A stretch of 64,000 nucleotides of DNA from Candidatus Saccharimonadota bacterium (GCA_905372785.1 CAJPQG010000004.1:18486-82485), one strand, 5' to 3'. Counted from the stretch's first letter, positions 42,440-51,046 are shown. Numbers and translations are program-made. Notes: a model not told the origin generated them from the letters alone.

Positions 42440-43127
42440 TTCTTCCAAGCAGCCGACGACTGAGCGCCTGCAGGCGATCGTGTTGAGGCGGACTAATTAT
42501 GGCGAGGCAGACCGAATTCTACAGCTAATGACTAATCAAGGTGGCCGGGCGGTTATGGCGCGGGGCGTGCGCCGAGAGAAGTCGCGGCTTGCTGGCGGGG
42601 TGGAGCTACTAAGCGTTAGCGATGTTGTTTTACATAAGGGGCGCGGTAAATTAGCAGTGCTAACCAGCGCTCGTTTGCAGGTGTTTTTTGAACACATTTT
42701 GGCCGATTATGAGCGATTGCAGCTGGCCTATGACATGCTGGCTCGCATGGCCCGTGTGGCAGAATATGCGAGCAGTGGCGAGTGGTACACGGTGCTGCAT
42801 CAGGCATTAGAGGAGCTTGATGACCCGGCCAATGATGCCCGGCTTGCGGAGGCTTGGTTTTTATTGCACCTGAGTGAGCTAGCTGGTCATCAAATAAATT
42901 TGACTACCGACGAGACCGGAAGTGTGTTGCGTCAAGATGCGCAGTATCGTTACGACCCCTACCAACAATCACTTGTGCTGCAGCCGCATGGTACAATCGG
43001 GGCAGATCATATTAAACTACTGCGCCTCATGCGTGATCAGCCGCTGCTGGTGCTCAAACAGGTTGGTGGCGTAGCTGCTTTGCTAGATGAATGTTTGGCC
43101 GTTGCGCGGCATCACATGGAGTCTTAA
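42432..43127 (+). CDS. recO: DNA repair protein RecO
   Basis: RecO loads RecA with RecR on SSB-coated DNA. The N-terminal OB fold starts LQAIVLRRTNYGEADRILQL and includes GGRAVMARGVRREKSRLAGG, which is typical. The C-terminal helical part is conserved in outline and has no zinc-binding cysteines. At 231 aa it is normal length. ATG 42432 overlaps the previous stop by 8 nt. Confidence 0.88.
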   Translation: MSSSSKQPTTERLQAIVLRRTNYGEADRILQLMTNQGGRAVMARGVRREKSRLAGGVELLSVSDVVLHKGRGKLAVLTSARLQVFFEHILADYERLQLAYDMLARMARVAEYASSGEWYTVLHQALEELDDPANDARLAEAWFLLHLSELAGHQINLTTDETGSVLRQDAQYRYDPYQQSLVLQPHGTIGADHIKLLRLMRDQPLLVLKQVGGVAALLDECLAVARHHMES

Positions 43128-43158
43128 GACACCTTAGCGCATTGATTGCTGCAATAGA

Positions 43159-43167
43159 TGGTATAAT
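43159..43167 (+). promoter_or_regulatory. Extended -10 promoter of glyS
   Basis: TGG-TATAAT (hexamer 43162-43167), followed by a leader of about 55 nt ending in GAGAAAGGATG. No -35 at normal spacing. Confidence 0.5.
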
Positions 43168-43228
43168 AGGGCGTAGTATAATGGATTAACGAATAAACTG
43201 CCGCGCTACCTACTAGCACGGAGAAAGG

Positions 43229-44599
43229 ATGCCTGCACGCGTGAGTAAAGCAAACAGTAATGTAACTATGGAAGATATTATTAGTCTCTGTAAGCGTCGA
43301 GGCTTTATTTACCAGGGGTCGGACGTGTACGGCGGCCTGAGTGGCACGTGGGATTATGGCCCGCTGGGCGTGGCGCTTAAGCGCAATATTATGCAGCTGT
43401 GGTGGCAGCATTTTGTGGATGGGCGCGACGATATGTACGGCGTCGATGCGGCTATCATCATGAACCCGAAGGTGTGGCAGGCCAGTGGGCATGTCGATAC
43501 CTTTGTGGATCCGCTGTGTGAGGATACGGTCAACCACCGCCGCTACCGCACCGACCACATCCTAAAGGATAACGGCGTCGACCCAGAGGGTATGACCATG
43601 CAGCAAATGGATGAAGCCATTAAAAAGCATGATGTCAAAAGCCCGGACGGTAACCCGCTCAGCAAATCCCGCACCTTTAATATGATGTTCAAAACCCACG
43701 TGGGCGCGACGGAGAGCGAGGATAGTATTAGCTACCTGCGCCCGGAAACCGCCCAGGGGATTTTTACCAATTACAAAAACGTGGTGGATGCTTTTTATCC
43801 TAATCTACCATTTGGTATTGCCCAAGCTGGTAAGGCCTTCCGCAACGAAATCGCGCCGCGCGACTTTGTGTTCCGGGCCCGCGAGTTCGAGCAGATGGAG
43901 ATTGAATACTTTGTGCACCCAGATGAGTGGGAAGCAGCCTTTGATGAGCTGCTGGCCAGCACGCACGAGTTCCTGGCTAAGCTGGGCCTTGCCAAGGAGC
44001 ACATCCACGAGCTCGATGTACCGGCCGAGGATCGAGCCCACTATAGCAAGAAGACGATCGATATTGAATACGACTTTGCAATTGGCCGCGAGGAGCTGAT
44101 GGGCATTGCCTACCGCACCAACTTTGACCTGATGAATATCCAAAATGCCAGCGGCAAAAGCATGGAATACCGCATGAAGGGCACGAACGAAAAGGTTGTG
44201 CCTCATGTGATTGAACCAAGCTTTGGTGTGGAGCGCGCCCTAATGGCAGTGTTGACTGAAGCGTTGACGACCGATGAAGTCGGTGGTACAGAGCGCACCT
44301 ATCTGAAGCTGCCGGTGCACCTGGCGCCGATTAAATTTGCCGTTTCGCCACTGCTCAAGAATAAGCCCCAGCTGGTAGAAAAGGCCCGCGAGGTCTACCG
44401 CCAGCTGAAGGCCAAATACGGTGCCGTGATGTGGGACGACAACGGCAACATCGGCAAACGCTACCGCCGCCAGGATGAAATCGGCACACCGTACTGCGTA
44501 GTTATCGACTTCCAAACGCTGGAGGACGGCACGGTGACTGTGCGTGACCGCGACAGCGCTGAGCAAAAGCGCGTACAGGTCGCTGACCTCGTGGGTTAG
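43229..44599 (+). CDS. glyS: Glycyl-tRNA synthetase, alpha2 type
   Basis: Class II synthetase charging tRNA-Gly. The segment GSDVYGGLSGTWDYGPLG and the motif-2 region FRNEIAPRDFVFRAREFEQMEIEY are diagnostic of the homodimeric form, as is EPSFGVERA (motif 3). A C-terminal anticodon domain (KFAVSPLLKNKPQLVEKA onward) completes the 456 aa. It is a stand-alone gene. Confidence 0.94.
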   Translation: MPARVSKANSNVTMEDIISLCKRRGFIYQGSDVYGGLSGTWDYGPLGVALKRNIMQLWWQHFVDGRDDMYGVDAAIIMNPKVWQASGHVDTFVDPLCEDTVNHRRYRTDHILKDNGVDPEGMTMQQMDEAIKKHDVKSPDGNPLSKSRTFNMMFKTHVGATESEDSISYLRPETAQGIFTNYKNVVDAFYPNLPFGIAQAGKAFRNEIAPRDFVFRAREFEQMEIEYFVHPDEWEAAFDELLASTHEFLAKLGLAKEHIHELDVPAEDRAHYSKKTIDIEYDFAIGREELMGIAYRTNFDLMNIQNASGKSMEYRMKGTNEKVVPHVIEPSFGVERALMAVLTEALTTDEVGGTERTYLKLPVHLAPIKFAVSPLLKNKPQLVEKAREVYRQLKAKYGAVMWDDNGNIGKRYRRQDEIGTPYCVVIDFQTLEDGTVTVRDRDSAEQKRVQVADLVG

Positions 44600-44659
44600 C
44601 TTTGGCTGCGGCACGTGAAGTGGGTGGGCGCTAGCTCGGTGCTCACCCCAGGCAGGCTA

Positions 44660-44690
44660 TTGCAATTACTGCTCGTTTATGGTATATACT
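44660..44690 (+). promoter_or_regulatory. Promoter, leaderless placement
   Basis: TTGCAA (44660-44665), a 19-bp spacer and TATACT (44685-44690), then seven nucleotides to ATG 44698. Confidence 0.6.
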
Positions 44691-44697
44691 AGGTACT

Positions 44698-46314
44698 ATG
44701 ACGGACAACAAGGAGCAACATGCGGCTGATCGCATCGGTGATCAGCCTGCAGCAGTTTGGGGTATTATTGAGCAATATCAGTGCCAAGCCCCAGAAGAAG
44801 AACGTAAAGACTTTAGACAGCACGCTGAGCGGGTAGCACAGCTTGTTGATTCATTTGCTGGTGGTATGGTGCCAGAGCAGGCAATTATTGCAGCAGCGAT
44901 GCACGATTTAGCGGACCGCGTGCACCCCTATGGGCGCAAATATGCCGCAGAAAATCGTATGGCACAAGTGGCGCTTATGGATATTTTGACTGGTCCAACG
45001 ACAAATAGTACCGCTGATGTGTATTACACGACGACGCTACTGAGCGACATGGTAGCGCTGGAGTCTAAAATGGATGAAGTACGCGCGCGTATGTCGTGGA
45101 AACAAGTGCAGCAGGGTGATACTACACCAGGGCTGGTATCGGCTTTGATGTATGATCGACCAGGTGCGTTGCCCCCAGAAGTGTGGGAGCAGGTAGCGCC
45201 GGAGATTAATTTGCAAGATAAGTTAGAGTTTATAGAGCAGACCAATGTGGAAGCGGTGCTGATTAAATCTTGTGAGATGATTGATAATTTGCAGCATCCT
45301 GGCTGGCGTAGTGGTTCTAGCTTATTGCGCGATACTGTAGAGGTGGAGTCATACCTGGGGCCGCTCGTGGAGATTATGGGTTTTGAAGGCCTGGCTGCTG
45401 CGATGCGCAGTGAGGCGATCATTACGCGCTTTAAAGCTACCGGCAAAGAGCAGGTGATTGGAGCTGCCCGTGAGCAGATTGATCAGATCCGTGAGGCTGG
45501 CGTTGAGGCAGCAGTATCGAAGGTGCTAACTGTGGGACACCCTGAAGCGTTACGTGACCAAGTGGCAACACACCGCGTGGTTAAAGAAATTCCAGGCAAG
45601 CGCCCAGTGGTGATGGGCGAGTTTGCCGTGGAAGCTGATGATGGCGCACTGCTGGCTGGTAATTACCGCCTGAAGACGGTGGGCTCACTAGCAAAAAAGA
45701 TTGACCGCGGGAATCTACACCAACCAATGGATATGCTTGGTATGATGGTAATTGCCGATGACCAGCAAGAGCTGATAGATCAGTATGTAGCGTTTGCCTC
45801 ACGAATGATAGACGATGGCGACATCCAGCTAGAAGCTGCCGGCAGCCACAACCGTGCCTTATACGCGCAGGGCTCATCGGAGTTTACTGGGCAATTAGAG
45901 CAAAGGATGCGTGCCGCAGGATTACTGGAGCAGGTAGAAATTAAAACCGATGACCCGGCTAAGCGTGAGCAGCGAGGATATGGTATTTATGAAGTTGCTA
46001 AAATGACGTTTTATATGCAACATGGTGATATCTCGGTGCCAACCGAGCTACAATTTGTAACAAAACAAGAGCGTGATCGTGCTCGCCTGGGTGAGGTGTC
46101 ACACATTGGCTATAAGGCTGGTGGTGGATTATCATCACAGGATGCAGCACGCATGCGTGAAATTTATCGCCGCAAAGAATATGCTGCTGGCGATGGCACC
46201 GAGATTAACCCTCGCACCAAGAGCCGCGGTGAAGCTATGGTGGACTATTTGGGTAAAGACTCACCGCAGCTGCAGCGAGCGCTTGAGGCCTATGATGATC
46301 CAGCTAAGCGGTAG
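44698..46314 (+). CDS. RelA/SpoT-like protein: HD domain plus divergent synthetase-like domain
   Basis: The 538-aa protein has an N-terminal HD phosphohydrolase-like domain (H42 and the MHDLADR motif with H69-D70). After a long helical middle region comes a stretch resembling the ppGpp synthetase fold: YRLKTVGSLAKKIDRG matches the R-x-K-x-x-x-S-x-x-x-K motif, DMLGMMVIADD matches the D-x-x-G-x-R-V strand (arginine missing), and VPTELQFVT plus HIGYK match the later E-x-Q and H-x-x-YK elements. It may be an active or relic stringent-response enzyme. No TGS or ACT domain is present. Activity is unproven. Confidence 0.6.
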   Translation: MTDNKEQHAADRIGDQPAAVWGIIEQYQCQAPEEERKDFRQHAERVAQLVDSFAGGMVPEQAIIAAAMHDLADRVHPYGRKYAAENRMAQVALMDILTGPTTNSTADVYYTTTLLSDMVALESKMDEVRARMSWKQVQQGDTTPGLVSALMYDRPGALPPEVWEQVAPEINLQDKLEFIEQTNVEAVLIKSCEMIDNLQHPGWRSGSSLLRDTVEVESYLGPLVEIMGFEGLAAAMRSEAIITRFKATGKEQVIGAAREQIDQIREAGVEAAVSKVLTVGHPEALRDQVATHRVVKEIPGKRPVVMGEFAVEADDGALLAGNYRLKTVGSLAKKIDRGNLHQPMDMLGMMVIADDQQELIDQYVAFASRMIDDGDIQLEAAGSHNRALYAQGSSEFTGQLEQRMRAAGLLEQVEIKTDDPAKREQRGYGIYEVAKMTFYMQHGDISVPTELQFVTKQERDRARLGEVSHIGYKAGGGLSSQDAARMREIYRRKEYAAGDGTEINPRTKSRGEAMVDYLGKDSPQLQRALEAYDDPAKR

Positions 46315-46338
46315 TTATCGCCTTTAGCACGGCCCGCG

Positions 46339-46347
46339 TGCTACAAT
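46339..46347 (+). promoter_or_regulatory. Extended -10 promoter, leaderless placement
   Basis: TGC-TACAAT (hexamer 46342-46347) ends seven nucleotides before ATG 46355. Confidence 0.6.
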
Positions 46348-46354
46348 GATATGC

Positions 46355-46780
46355 ATGAGAATTTTTTATACTGACGGAAGCGCGGTACCAAACCCGGGCA
46401 AGGGCGGTTTTGCTGTCATTGAAGATGGCCAGCCGGTTGCTCTTGGCAGTGAAGAGGGCCAAAGCACTAATATTCGGATGGAAGGCAAGGCTATTATTGC
46501 GGCGCTAGAGCTGGCAGCTGGAGAGCCTTGTGAAATTCACACCGATAGTGAATTTTGGATTAACGTGCTCACTAAATGGGCTCCTGGCTGGGAAGCTAAG
46601 GGCTGGCGCAAAAAAGGTGGCGACATTAAAAACCTTGATATTGTGCAGCAGGCCTACCCACTGTACAAGCAAAGTCAGGCGCAGCTAATATGGGTGCGCG
46701 GCCATGCTGGCATTGAAAGCAATGAGCTAGCCGACCAATGGGCCAATAAAGCACGGCTTGGCGCGCGCGTAGACGCATAA
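46355..46780 (+). CDS. rnhA: Ribonuclease H (type I)
   Basis: Degrades RNA in RNA-DNA hybrids. The D-E-D-D catalytic set is visible as D7 (YTDGSAVPNPG), E43 (RMEGKAI), D64 (HTDSEFWI) and a final Asp in NELADQWANK. At 141 aa it is standard. ATG 46355 is preferred to 46346, which overlaps the -10. Confidence 0.9.
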   Translation: MRIFYTDGSAVPNPGKGGFAVIEDGQPVALGSEEGQSTNIRMEGKAIIAALELAAGEPCEIHTDSEFWINVLTKWAPGWEAKGWRKKGGDIKNLDIVQQAYPLYKQSQAQLIWVRGHAGIESNELADQWANKARLGARVDA

Positions 46781-46816
46781 CACGATATACATTACACAAA
46801 AAAGGAGACAGAAGAC

Positions 46817-47905
46817 ATGCAGGAGGCGATGGAGCAGCAAGTTCAGCCAGAGGAGCTGCCAGTGCAACAACCAGCAGATGAAGTGGTTCAACCAGCGGCT
46901 GAGACTACAAGCCAGGCAGCAGAACGCACTACAACTGATATTTTTCATTGGGCAAACACGATAGATGCAGTAAAAAATGAGCTGGAAGTCGAGTTTTTCT
47001 TGTTTAGTAAAAAATATACCCCATACAGTACTCGGCTGCAGCCTGAATTAGAGGCGCAGGTTAAGCCGCTATTTTTGCTTGATTATTTGGCGTTTGTGAC
47101 GCGTGGGGCGGGCGTGGGCCTAACTGTGCACGACTACGACCACATCACAGATAGCGGTGACTCACTGCTGCGGGTGAATCTTGAACAGGTTGGCCGCGCA
47201 GAAACGCTGCTGTATCTAATTGAAAAAGAGCGCCACGATATTGTGGAGTTTTCTGAAGAAGAGCATGAATTCAAGCGTATGAAAGGTATTATTGCGCGCT
47301 TTTATTTGCCGGATCAGCCAGAGAAAACGTTTTATGTTATCAAGCAGCTGCAGCAAAATCAGGTATTACACGGCGCTACTGCGTGGGAATTTAAAGACGG
47401 TACTTTTGGGCAATTTACCGCCGATGTGGGCCTGAAAATTCCCGCTGATAACCAGGTGCTAGTTGTTGGGCAGGATATCTTTGCCTTTAATCAGAAAAAA
47501 TTCGAATCGCTCTTTCAGTATGAGTATAAGAAATTGGCAATTGCCAGCGAAAAAACAAAGGCCATCGAGAGCACGTACCGGCTGGCGTTCCCAGAGGGAA
47601 TTCGACTGGAAGAACTGGTGCGTGAAAAGAAAAAACTGGTCACTAAGCTGCAAACTATGGAGATTGGGGCTATTTCGCAGGCTGAGGCAATCGACTATGC
47701 AGACGAGATGCAGCTTGATTTGATGGTAGACGATGATGGCGCAATTATCATTATGGATAGCGGCGATTTGGATGTCTTTTTGAATGTAATTAATGAAGAT
47801 TATGTTACTAGCCAGATTACTGGCCGCCGGTTTGAGATAAAAAGTAAGCGGCTGCTTGATGAGCCAGAGGGCGAAGCACCGCGCGGGCTAGCTGGAGACC
47901 GCTAA
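46817..47905 (+). CDS. DUF4868/KwaB-like protein (putative)
   Basis: The 362-aa protein has a Gln/Glu/Pro-rich N-terminal 40 residues and then a region whose strand order recalls DUF4868, the domain of the Kiwa defence protein KwaB: TFYVIKQLQQN, AWEFKDGTFGQFTADVGLKIPA, LVVGQDIFAFNQKKFESLFQY. AAGGAG precedes the ATG. It is followed after 6 nt by a helicase gene. No KwaA-type gene is adjacent, though a small membrane protein lies 3 genes on. The family call is by eye only. Confidence 0.45.
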   Translation: MQEAMEQQVQPEELPVQQPADEVVQPAAETTSQAAERTTTDIFHWANTIDAVKNELEVEFFLFSKKYTPYSTRLQPELEAQVKPLFLLDYLAFVTRGAGVGLTVHDYDHITDSGDSLLRVNLEQVGRAETLLYLIEKERHDIVEFSEEEHEFKRMKGIIARFYLPDQPEKTFYVIKQLQQNQVLHGATAWEFKDGTFGQFTADVGLKIPADNQVLVVGQDIFAFNQKKFESLFQYEYKKLAIASEKTKAIESTYRLAFPEGIRLEELVREKKKLVTKLQTMEIGAISQAEAIDYADEMQLDLMVDDDGAIIIMDSGDLDVFLNVINEDYVTSQITGRRFEIKSKRLLDEPEGEAPRGLAGDR

Positions 47906-47911
47906 CAGGCC

Positions 47912-49444
47912 ATGAAACAGGCACTTGCGCTAGAGATTATGGGCAGTGGCGTTAGTGTATTTCTCACTGGCCCAGCTGGTTCGGGTAAGACATACGTATT
48001 GCAGCAGTATATTCGGCTTGCACGCCACCAGGGTAAAACAGTGGCTATCACAGCCCCCACTGGCTTAGCAGCTTCACACCTTGGGGGTAGCACCATTCAT
48101 GCTTGGTCGGGTATTGGTATTAGCGATAGTATTGGGCCGCGGTTCGTTGAGCGTATGCCTCAAGGCCGCCGTGACACGATTGCCAAAACAGATGTGCTTA
48201 TTATCGATGAAATATCAATGCTCCACCACTACCGTCTTGATATGGTGGATCAGATCTGTCGTCAGATACGCCAGAAGCCCGAGCTACCATTTGGTGGACT
48301 GCAGGTGATTTTTTCAGGTGATTTTTTTCAGCTTCCACCGGTTGAGCGGGGTAATCAGCGGGCTCAGTTTGCAGTGGAATCTCACGTTTGGCAGGAGCTT
48401 AATCCTGTAGTGTGCTACCTTGAAGAGCAACACCGCCAAAAAGATACCGACGCTCTACAGGATATTTTACAGGCGCTGCGCCAAGGTGATATTCGGCGCC
48501 ATCATGCTGAGCAGCTGCTTGCACGGGTGGATGCTACACCTCAGCAGAGTCAGCCAGTCACTGAACTGCTAACCACCAATACTGATGTAGACCGTATAAA
48601 TCAGCGGTACCTTGACCAGCTTTCCGGGGAAGAAGTTATGTTTACTGCCACTACCACCGGAGCCCAAAACTATGTTGAGACACTGGCGCGGTCGGTGCTT
48701 GCTCCGCGAGCATTAGCGCTGAAACAGGGCGCATTAGTGATGATGGTGCGGAACGATAGCGATAGGCGCTACGTTAATGGCAGCCTCGGGCGCGTGGTGG
48801 GGTTTGAGCCGGGCACGCGATACCCAGAGGTGGAACTACGCAGCGGTAAGCGCGTCATTGTAACACCCGACGCCTGGGAGCTACGCGATGGAGAGAAGCG
48901 GCGGGCTAGTTTTACGCAGTTACCAATGCGATTGGCTTGGGCCATTACTGTGCATAAATCACAGGGGATGACCTTGGATGCTGCGGTGATCGACCTGTCG
49001 AAGGCCTTCGTGCCGGGTATGGGGTACGTTGCGCTAAGCCGAGTCCGTACAATTGAGCAGCTGCAGCTTAGGGGTATCAACCGAATGGCGCTGCAAATGG
49101 ACGAACGAGCCTTAGCGCTAGATCAGCAATTTGCGGCCAACTCGTATGACGCGCAGCAGCAATATCGGTATTTGCTAGAAACTGCTCCGATGGCTGCATT
49201 ATTGCGACAGATTGAGCATACCAAGACACGTAAAGCCGCTACTAGTTGGAAAGAAAAAGTTGCCGCCATGCGCGAAGTGTATCCAAATGCTTATCGCCCG
49301 TGGACTAAGCAGCACGATGCACTGCTTCGAGAACTGTTTACTCATGGCAATACGGTGGCCGATATGTCTCAGGCTCTTGGCCGTCATCAAGGTTCTATAG
49401 AAGTTCGGTTAAAAAAGTTATTCGGTGAAGATGTGCAGCTGTAG
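47912..49444 (+). CDS. Pif1-like SF1 DNA helicase
   Basis: A 510-aa helicase with Walker A GPAGSGKTYVLQQYI, Walker B VLIIDEISMLHHY, motif III FSGDFFQLPP and a C-terminal UvrD_C2-like region with AITVHKSQGMTLDAAVIDLS and YVALSRVRT. The last 60 residues form a small helical domain (WTKQHDALLRELFTHGNTV) resembling a helix-turn-helix. Pif1-type helicases act on forks, R-loops and G-quadruplexes. It starts 6 nt after the DUF4868-like gene, so co-expression is likely. Confidence 0.88.
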   Translation: MKQALALEIMGSGVSVFLTGPAGSGKTYVLQQYIRLARHQGKTVAITAPTGLAASHLGGSTIHAWSGIGISDSIGPRFVERMPQGRRDTIAKTDVLIIDEISMLHHYRLDMVDQICRQIRQKPELPFGGLQVIFSGDFFQLPPVERGNQRAQFAVESHVWQELNPVVCYLEEQHRQKDTDALQDILQALRQGDIRRHHAEQLLARVDATPQQSQPVTELLTTNTDVDRINQRYLDQLSGEEVMFTATTTGAQNYVETLARSVLAPRALALKQGALVMMVRNDSDRRYVNGSLGRVVGFEPGTRYPEVELRSGKRVIVTPDAWELRDGEKRRASFTQLPMRLAWAITVHKSQGMTLDAAVIDLSKAFVPGMGYVALSRVRTIEQLQLRGINRMALQMDERALALDQQFAANSYDAQQQYRYLLETAPMAALLRQIEHTKTRKAATSWKEKVAAMREVYPNAYRPWTKQHDALLRELFTHGNTVADMSQALGRHQGSIEVRLKKLFGEDVQL

Positions 49445-49483
49445 TTGCAGCCTGCCTAAAAACGTGCTAGGGTAGCAATAAGC

Positions 49484-49525
49484 AACTCGAGCACCTAGGG
49501 GTAACGGGCCCGATGCTCGTTGCGT
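49484..49525 (+). other. Hairpin in the leader of the 49559 gene
   Basis: GCAAC-TCGAGCA and TGCTCG-TTGC arms pair around a GC-rich loop just upstream of the next gene. Function may be terminator-like for the helicase or a leader hairpin. Confidence 0.45.
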
Positions 49526-49558
49526 ATCCTGTGCTCCTTATCAGTAGAGGTGATGTAT

Positions 49559-49999
49559 ATGTCTCGAGATCATGTGAAGCAGCACAAGCCACAGGCATTA
49601 AACAAAATTGAACGCTACGCGCTTGGCGTGGGTATGGTAATTGTTATCATACTATTTATCATGTGGCTGTCTCAGGTTCAATGGATGGTCAATGAATACA
49701 AGCAGTCGGCAATTCAGTCGATTGTATCGTTTATGGCTGATGGTCCGCCGCAGCAGTGCCGTGGCCCAATCGGTGAGGTGTCACCAGTTTGTGATCAGCC
49801 TAAAAACCGGTTGCCAATTTTTGCAATCTCGTGTTTATGGCTTGCACCAGTGGTATACAAAATAGGACGATGTATTTATGAGATAGCTCATCACCGGGCT
49901 GCCTCGTGGTGGCGTAATAGTGTCTTACCATACTGGGGCGCGCATGTCCTCTTTTGTGTGCTCTTGGTCTTGGCAGGCATTGGTCTCTGTGTAATGTAG
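49559..49999 (+). CDS. Small membrane protein, unknown function
   Basis: A 146-aa protein with three membrane segments (YALGVGMVIVIILFIMW; LPIFAISCLWLAPVVYKIG; WGAHVLFCVLLVLAGIGLCVM), the first two separated by an extracytoplasmic loop with two Cys (QQCRGPIGEVSPVCDQ) that might form a disulfide. AGAGGTG lies 8 nt before ATG 49559; ATG 49553 is an alternative. It is its own unit with a strong terminator. It may or may not belong with the upstream genes. Confidence 0.68.
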   Translation: MSRDHVKQHKPQALNKIERYALGVGMVIVIILFIMWLSQVQWMVNEYKQSAIQSIVSFMADGPPQQCRGPIGEVSPVCDQPKNRLPIFAISCLWLAPVVYKIGRCIYEIAHHRAASWWRNSVLPYWGAHVLFCVLLVLAGIGLCVM

Positions 50000-50021
50000 C
50001 TGCAGCTGGTAGCATAGGATT

Positions 50022-50068
50022 AAGCGCCTTCTTTTTGCCATATAGGCAAAGAGAGGCGCTTTTTCTTT
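50022..50068 (+). terminator. Terminator of the 49559 gene
   Basis: AGCGCCT/AGGCGCT with inner TTTGCC/GGCAAA, then TTTTTCTTTT. The tail resembles the island terminators. Confidence 0.85.
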
Positions 50069-50108
50069 TGGTCAAAAACCATACTACATAACATTATAAA
50101 GATAATAG

Positions 50109-50137
50109 TTGACATTTTGTAAAGCTTATGCTAGTAT
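50109..50137 (+). promoter_or_regulatory. Consensus -35 promoter, leaderless placement
   Basis: A perfect TTGACA (50109-50114), a 17-bp spacer and TAGTAT (50132-50137), then six nucleotides to ATG 50144. Confidence 0.7.
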
Positions 50138-50143
50138 AAAAAT

Positions 50144-50350
50144 ATGAAAAAAGAACAACACAAACAACCAACAACCAATACAAACGTAACTACCGACCAG
50201 GCATTCGACATTGATACGAGCTGGGGTGCAGTGCTAAACAACGAGGCTGCAATTGCGCAGACCACACGTGACACTATCAACGCAACGCTGATCGTGTCAC
50301 TCGCGCTGAACGTTATGGCACTAACATACGCCCTTATGCTGATGAGCTAA
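50144..50350 (+). CDS. Small single-pass membrane protein
   Basis: A 68-aa protein with a polar N-terminal half (KKEQHKQPTTNTNVTTDQ) and one C-terminal hydrophobic helix (ATLIVSLALNVMALTYALMLM), so a tail-anchored topology. It has the best -35 box in the window and should be strongly expressed from a leaderless mRNA. No family recognised. Confidence 0.7.
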   Translation: MKKEQHKQPTTNTNVTTDQAFDIDTSWGAVLNNEAAIAQTTRDTINATLIVSLALNVMALTYALMLMS

Positions 50351-50528
50351 TTTATTGTTCAGGTTGCTACTGGGCAGGGAAACGCCCGGTGGCAGCAAAC
50401 GCATATGTCTTGCATAGTTTCTCGCAATTATACATACAAATACACAAGTGAAGGTACGTTTCCACAACCTTCTTTGGCGCAGCCTCCAGGCAATAACAGG
50501 GGGCTGCGCATTTATTTTCCACAGAAAT
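50351..50528 (+). other. Structured 3' region after the 50144 gene
   Basis: No gene is seen. A long hairpin (about 50363-50395, 13 pairs including G-U) is followed by 80 nt of unpaired sequence. A terminator GCGCAGCC/GGCTGCGC with ATTTATTTT lies at 50477-50517. The first hairpin and the terminator could bound a small RNA. Confidence 0.5.
50477..50517 (+). terminator. Terminator of the 50144 unit
   Basis: An 8-bp GC-rich stem (GCGCAGCC with GGCTGCGC) with a 17-nt loop, followed by ATTTATTTT. Confidence 0.8.
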
Positions 50529-50567
50529 GTGGAAAAGAGCGGGGATGTGGTGGAAAGTGGTGGAAAG
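50529..50567 (+). promoter_or_regulatory. MraZ-like operator boxes
   Basis: TGGAAA-type boxes recur at about 50530, 50540 (variant CGGGGA), 50551 and 50561, that is every 10-11 bp. They include a perfect tandem 10-bp unit GTGGTGGAAA (50547-50556 and 50557-50566). This matches the phased repeats bound by MraZ upstream of division clusters in other bacteria. A promoter follows directly. No mraZ gene is present in the window. Confidence 0.5.
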
Positions 50568-50573
50568 TTTTAC

Positions 50574-50603
50574 TTGCACGCTTACGCTTAAAAATAGTAT
50601 AGT
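50574..50603 (+). promoter_or_regulatory. Promoter downstream of the MraZ-like boxes
   Basis: TTGCAC (50574-50579), an 18-bp spacer and TATAGT (50598-50603). Confidence 0.55.
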
Positions 50604-50609
50604 AAAAGC

Positions 50610-50945
50610 AGTGGAACAGGCAGTAACCCGAGAAAGCCAACGCTGGGTACGCCCGCAAAACAAACACCACTAATGAACACAAAATTTATAGAAATCTACG
50701 ATGGCAACCATTGCCAGTATTCCTGCTGCAAGGAGTACACCTGAACATTAATAACTACGAAACTCTCGAGGCCACCTATTTGGTAGTAATTGCACGTAGG
50801 CATACTGCCACTACGATAAAAAGGCATCGCACCTTCCTTATACACCTCCCAAAAAACTCCACCTCACACATATAAGTCTCTCAGAGAAAGCAATCTTTTT
50901 GTGCGGCGGCACGCGGCTGTCTGCATCAATGCTTTTTCTACTTAT
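50610..50945 (+). ncRNA. Long untranslated leader or non-coding RNA upstream of rsmH
   Basis: No credible ORF is found over about 335 nt after the promoter. Possible stems include GTAACCC/GGGTAC near 50633-50660 and a final pairing of AGAAAGCA with TGCTTTTTCT around 50885-50940, which is terminator-like. It does not show tmRNA or RNase P RNA signatures that I can recognise. It could be a regulatory leader or an independent RNA. Confidence 0.35.
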
Positions 50946-51030
50946 TACATACAACACAAACAAAACACAAACACAAACAGGCGGTTACTACCAAGTAGGT
51001 GATCTCGAGCTTCTTAGTAGATCATGACGG

Positions 51031-51039
51031 TGATATACT
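51031..51039 (+). promoter_or_regulatory. Extended -10 promoter of rsmH, leaderless placement
   Basis: TGA-TATACT (hexamer 51034-51039) ends seven nucleotides before ATG 51047. Confidence 0.65.
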
Positions 51040-51046
51040 AAGAGAG

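Noticed and set aside
43124..43558. Minus-strand ORF over the glyS start
   Set aside because: It is antisense to a clearly coding glycyl-tRNA synthetase and lacks its own signals.
50610..50945. tmRNA or RNase P RNA upstream of rsmH
   Set aside because: Length would fit tmRNA, but no tRNA-like T-loop, CCA end or tag reading frame is seen, and the RNase P conserved regions are missing.
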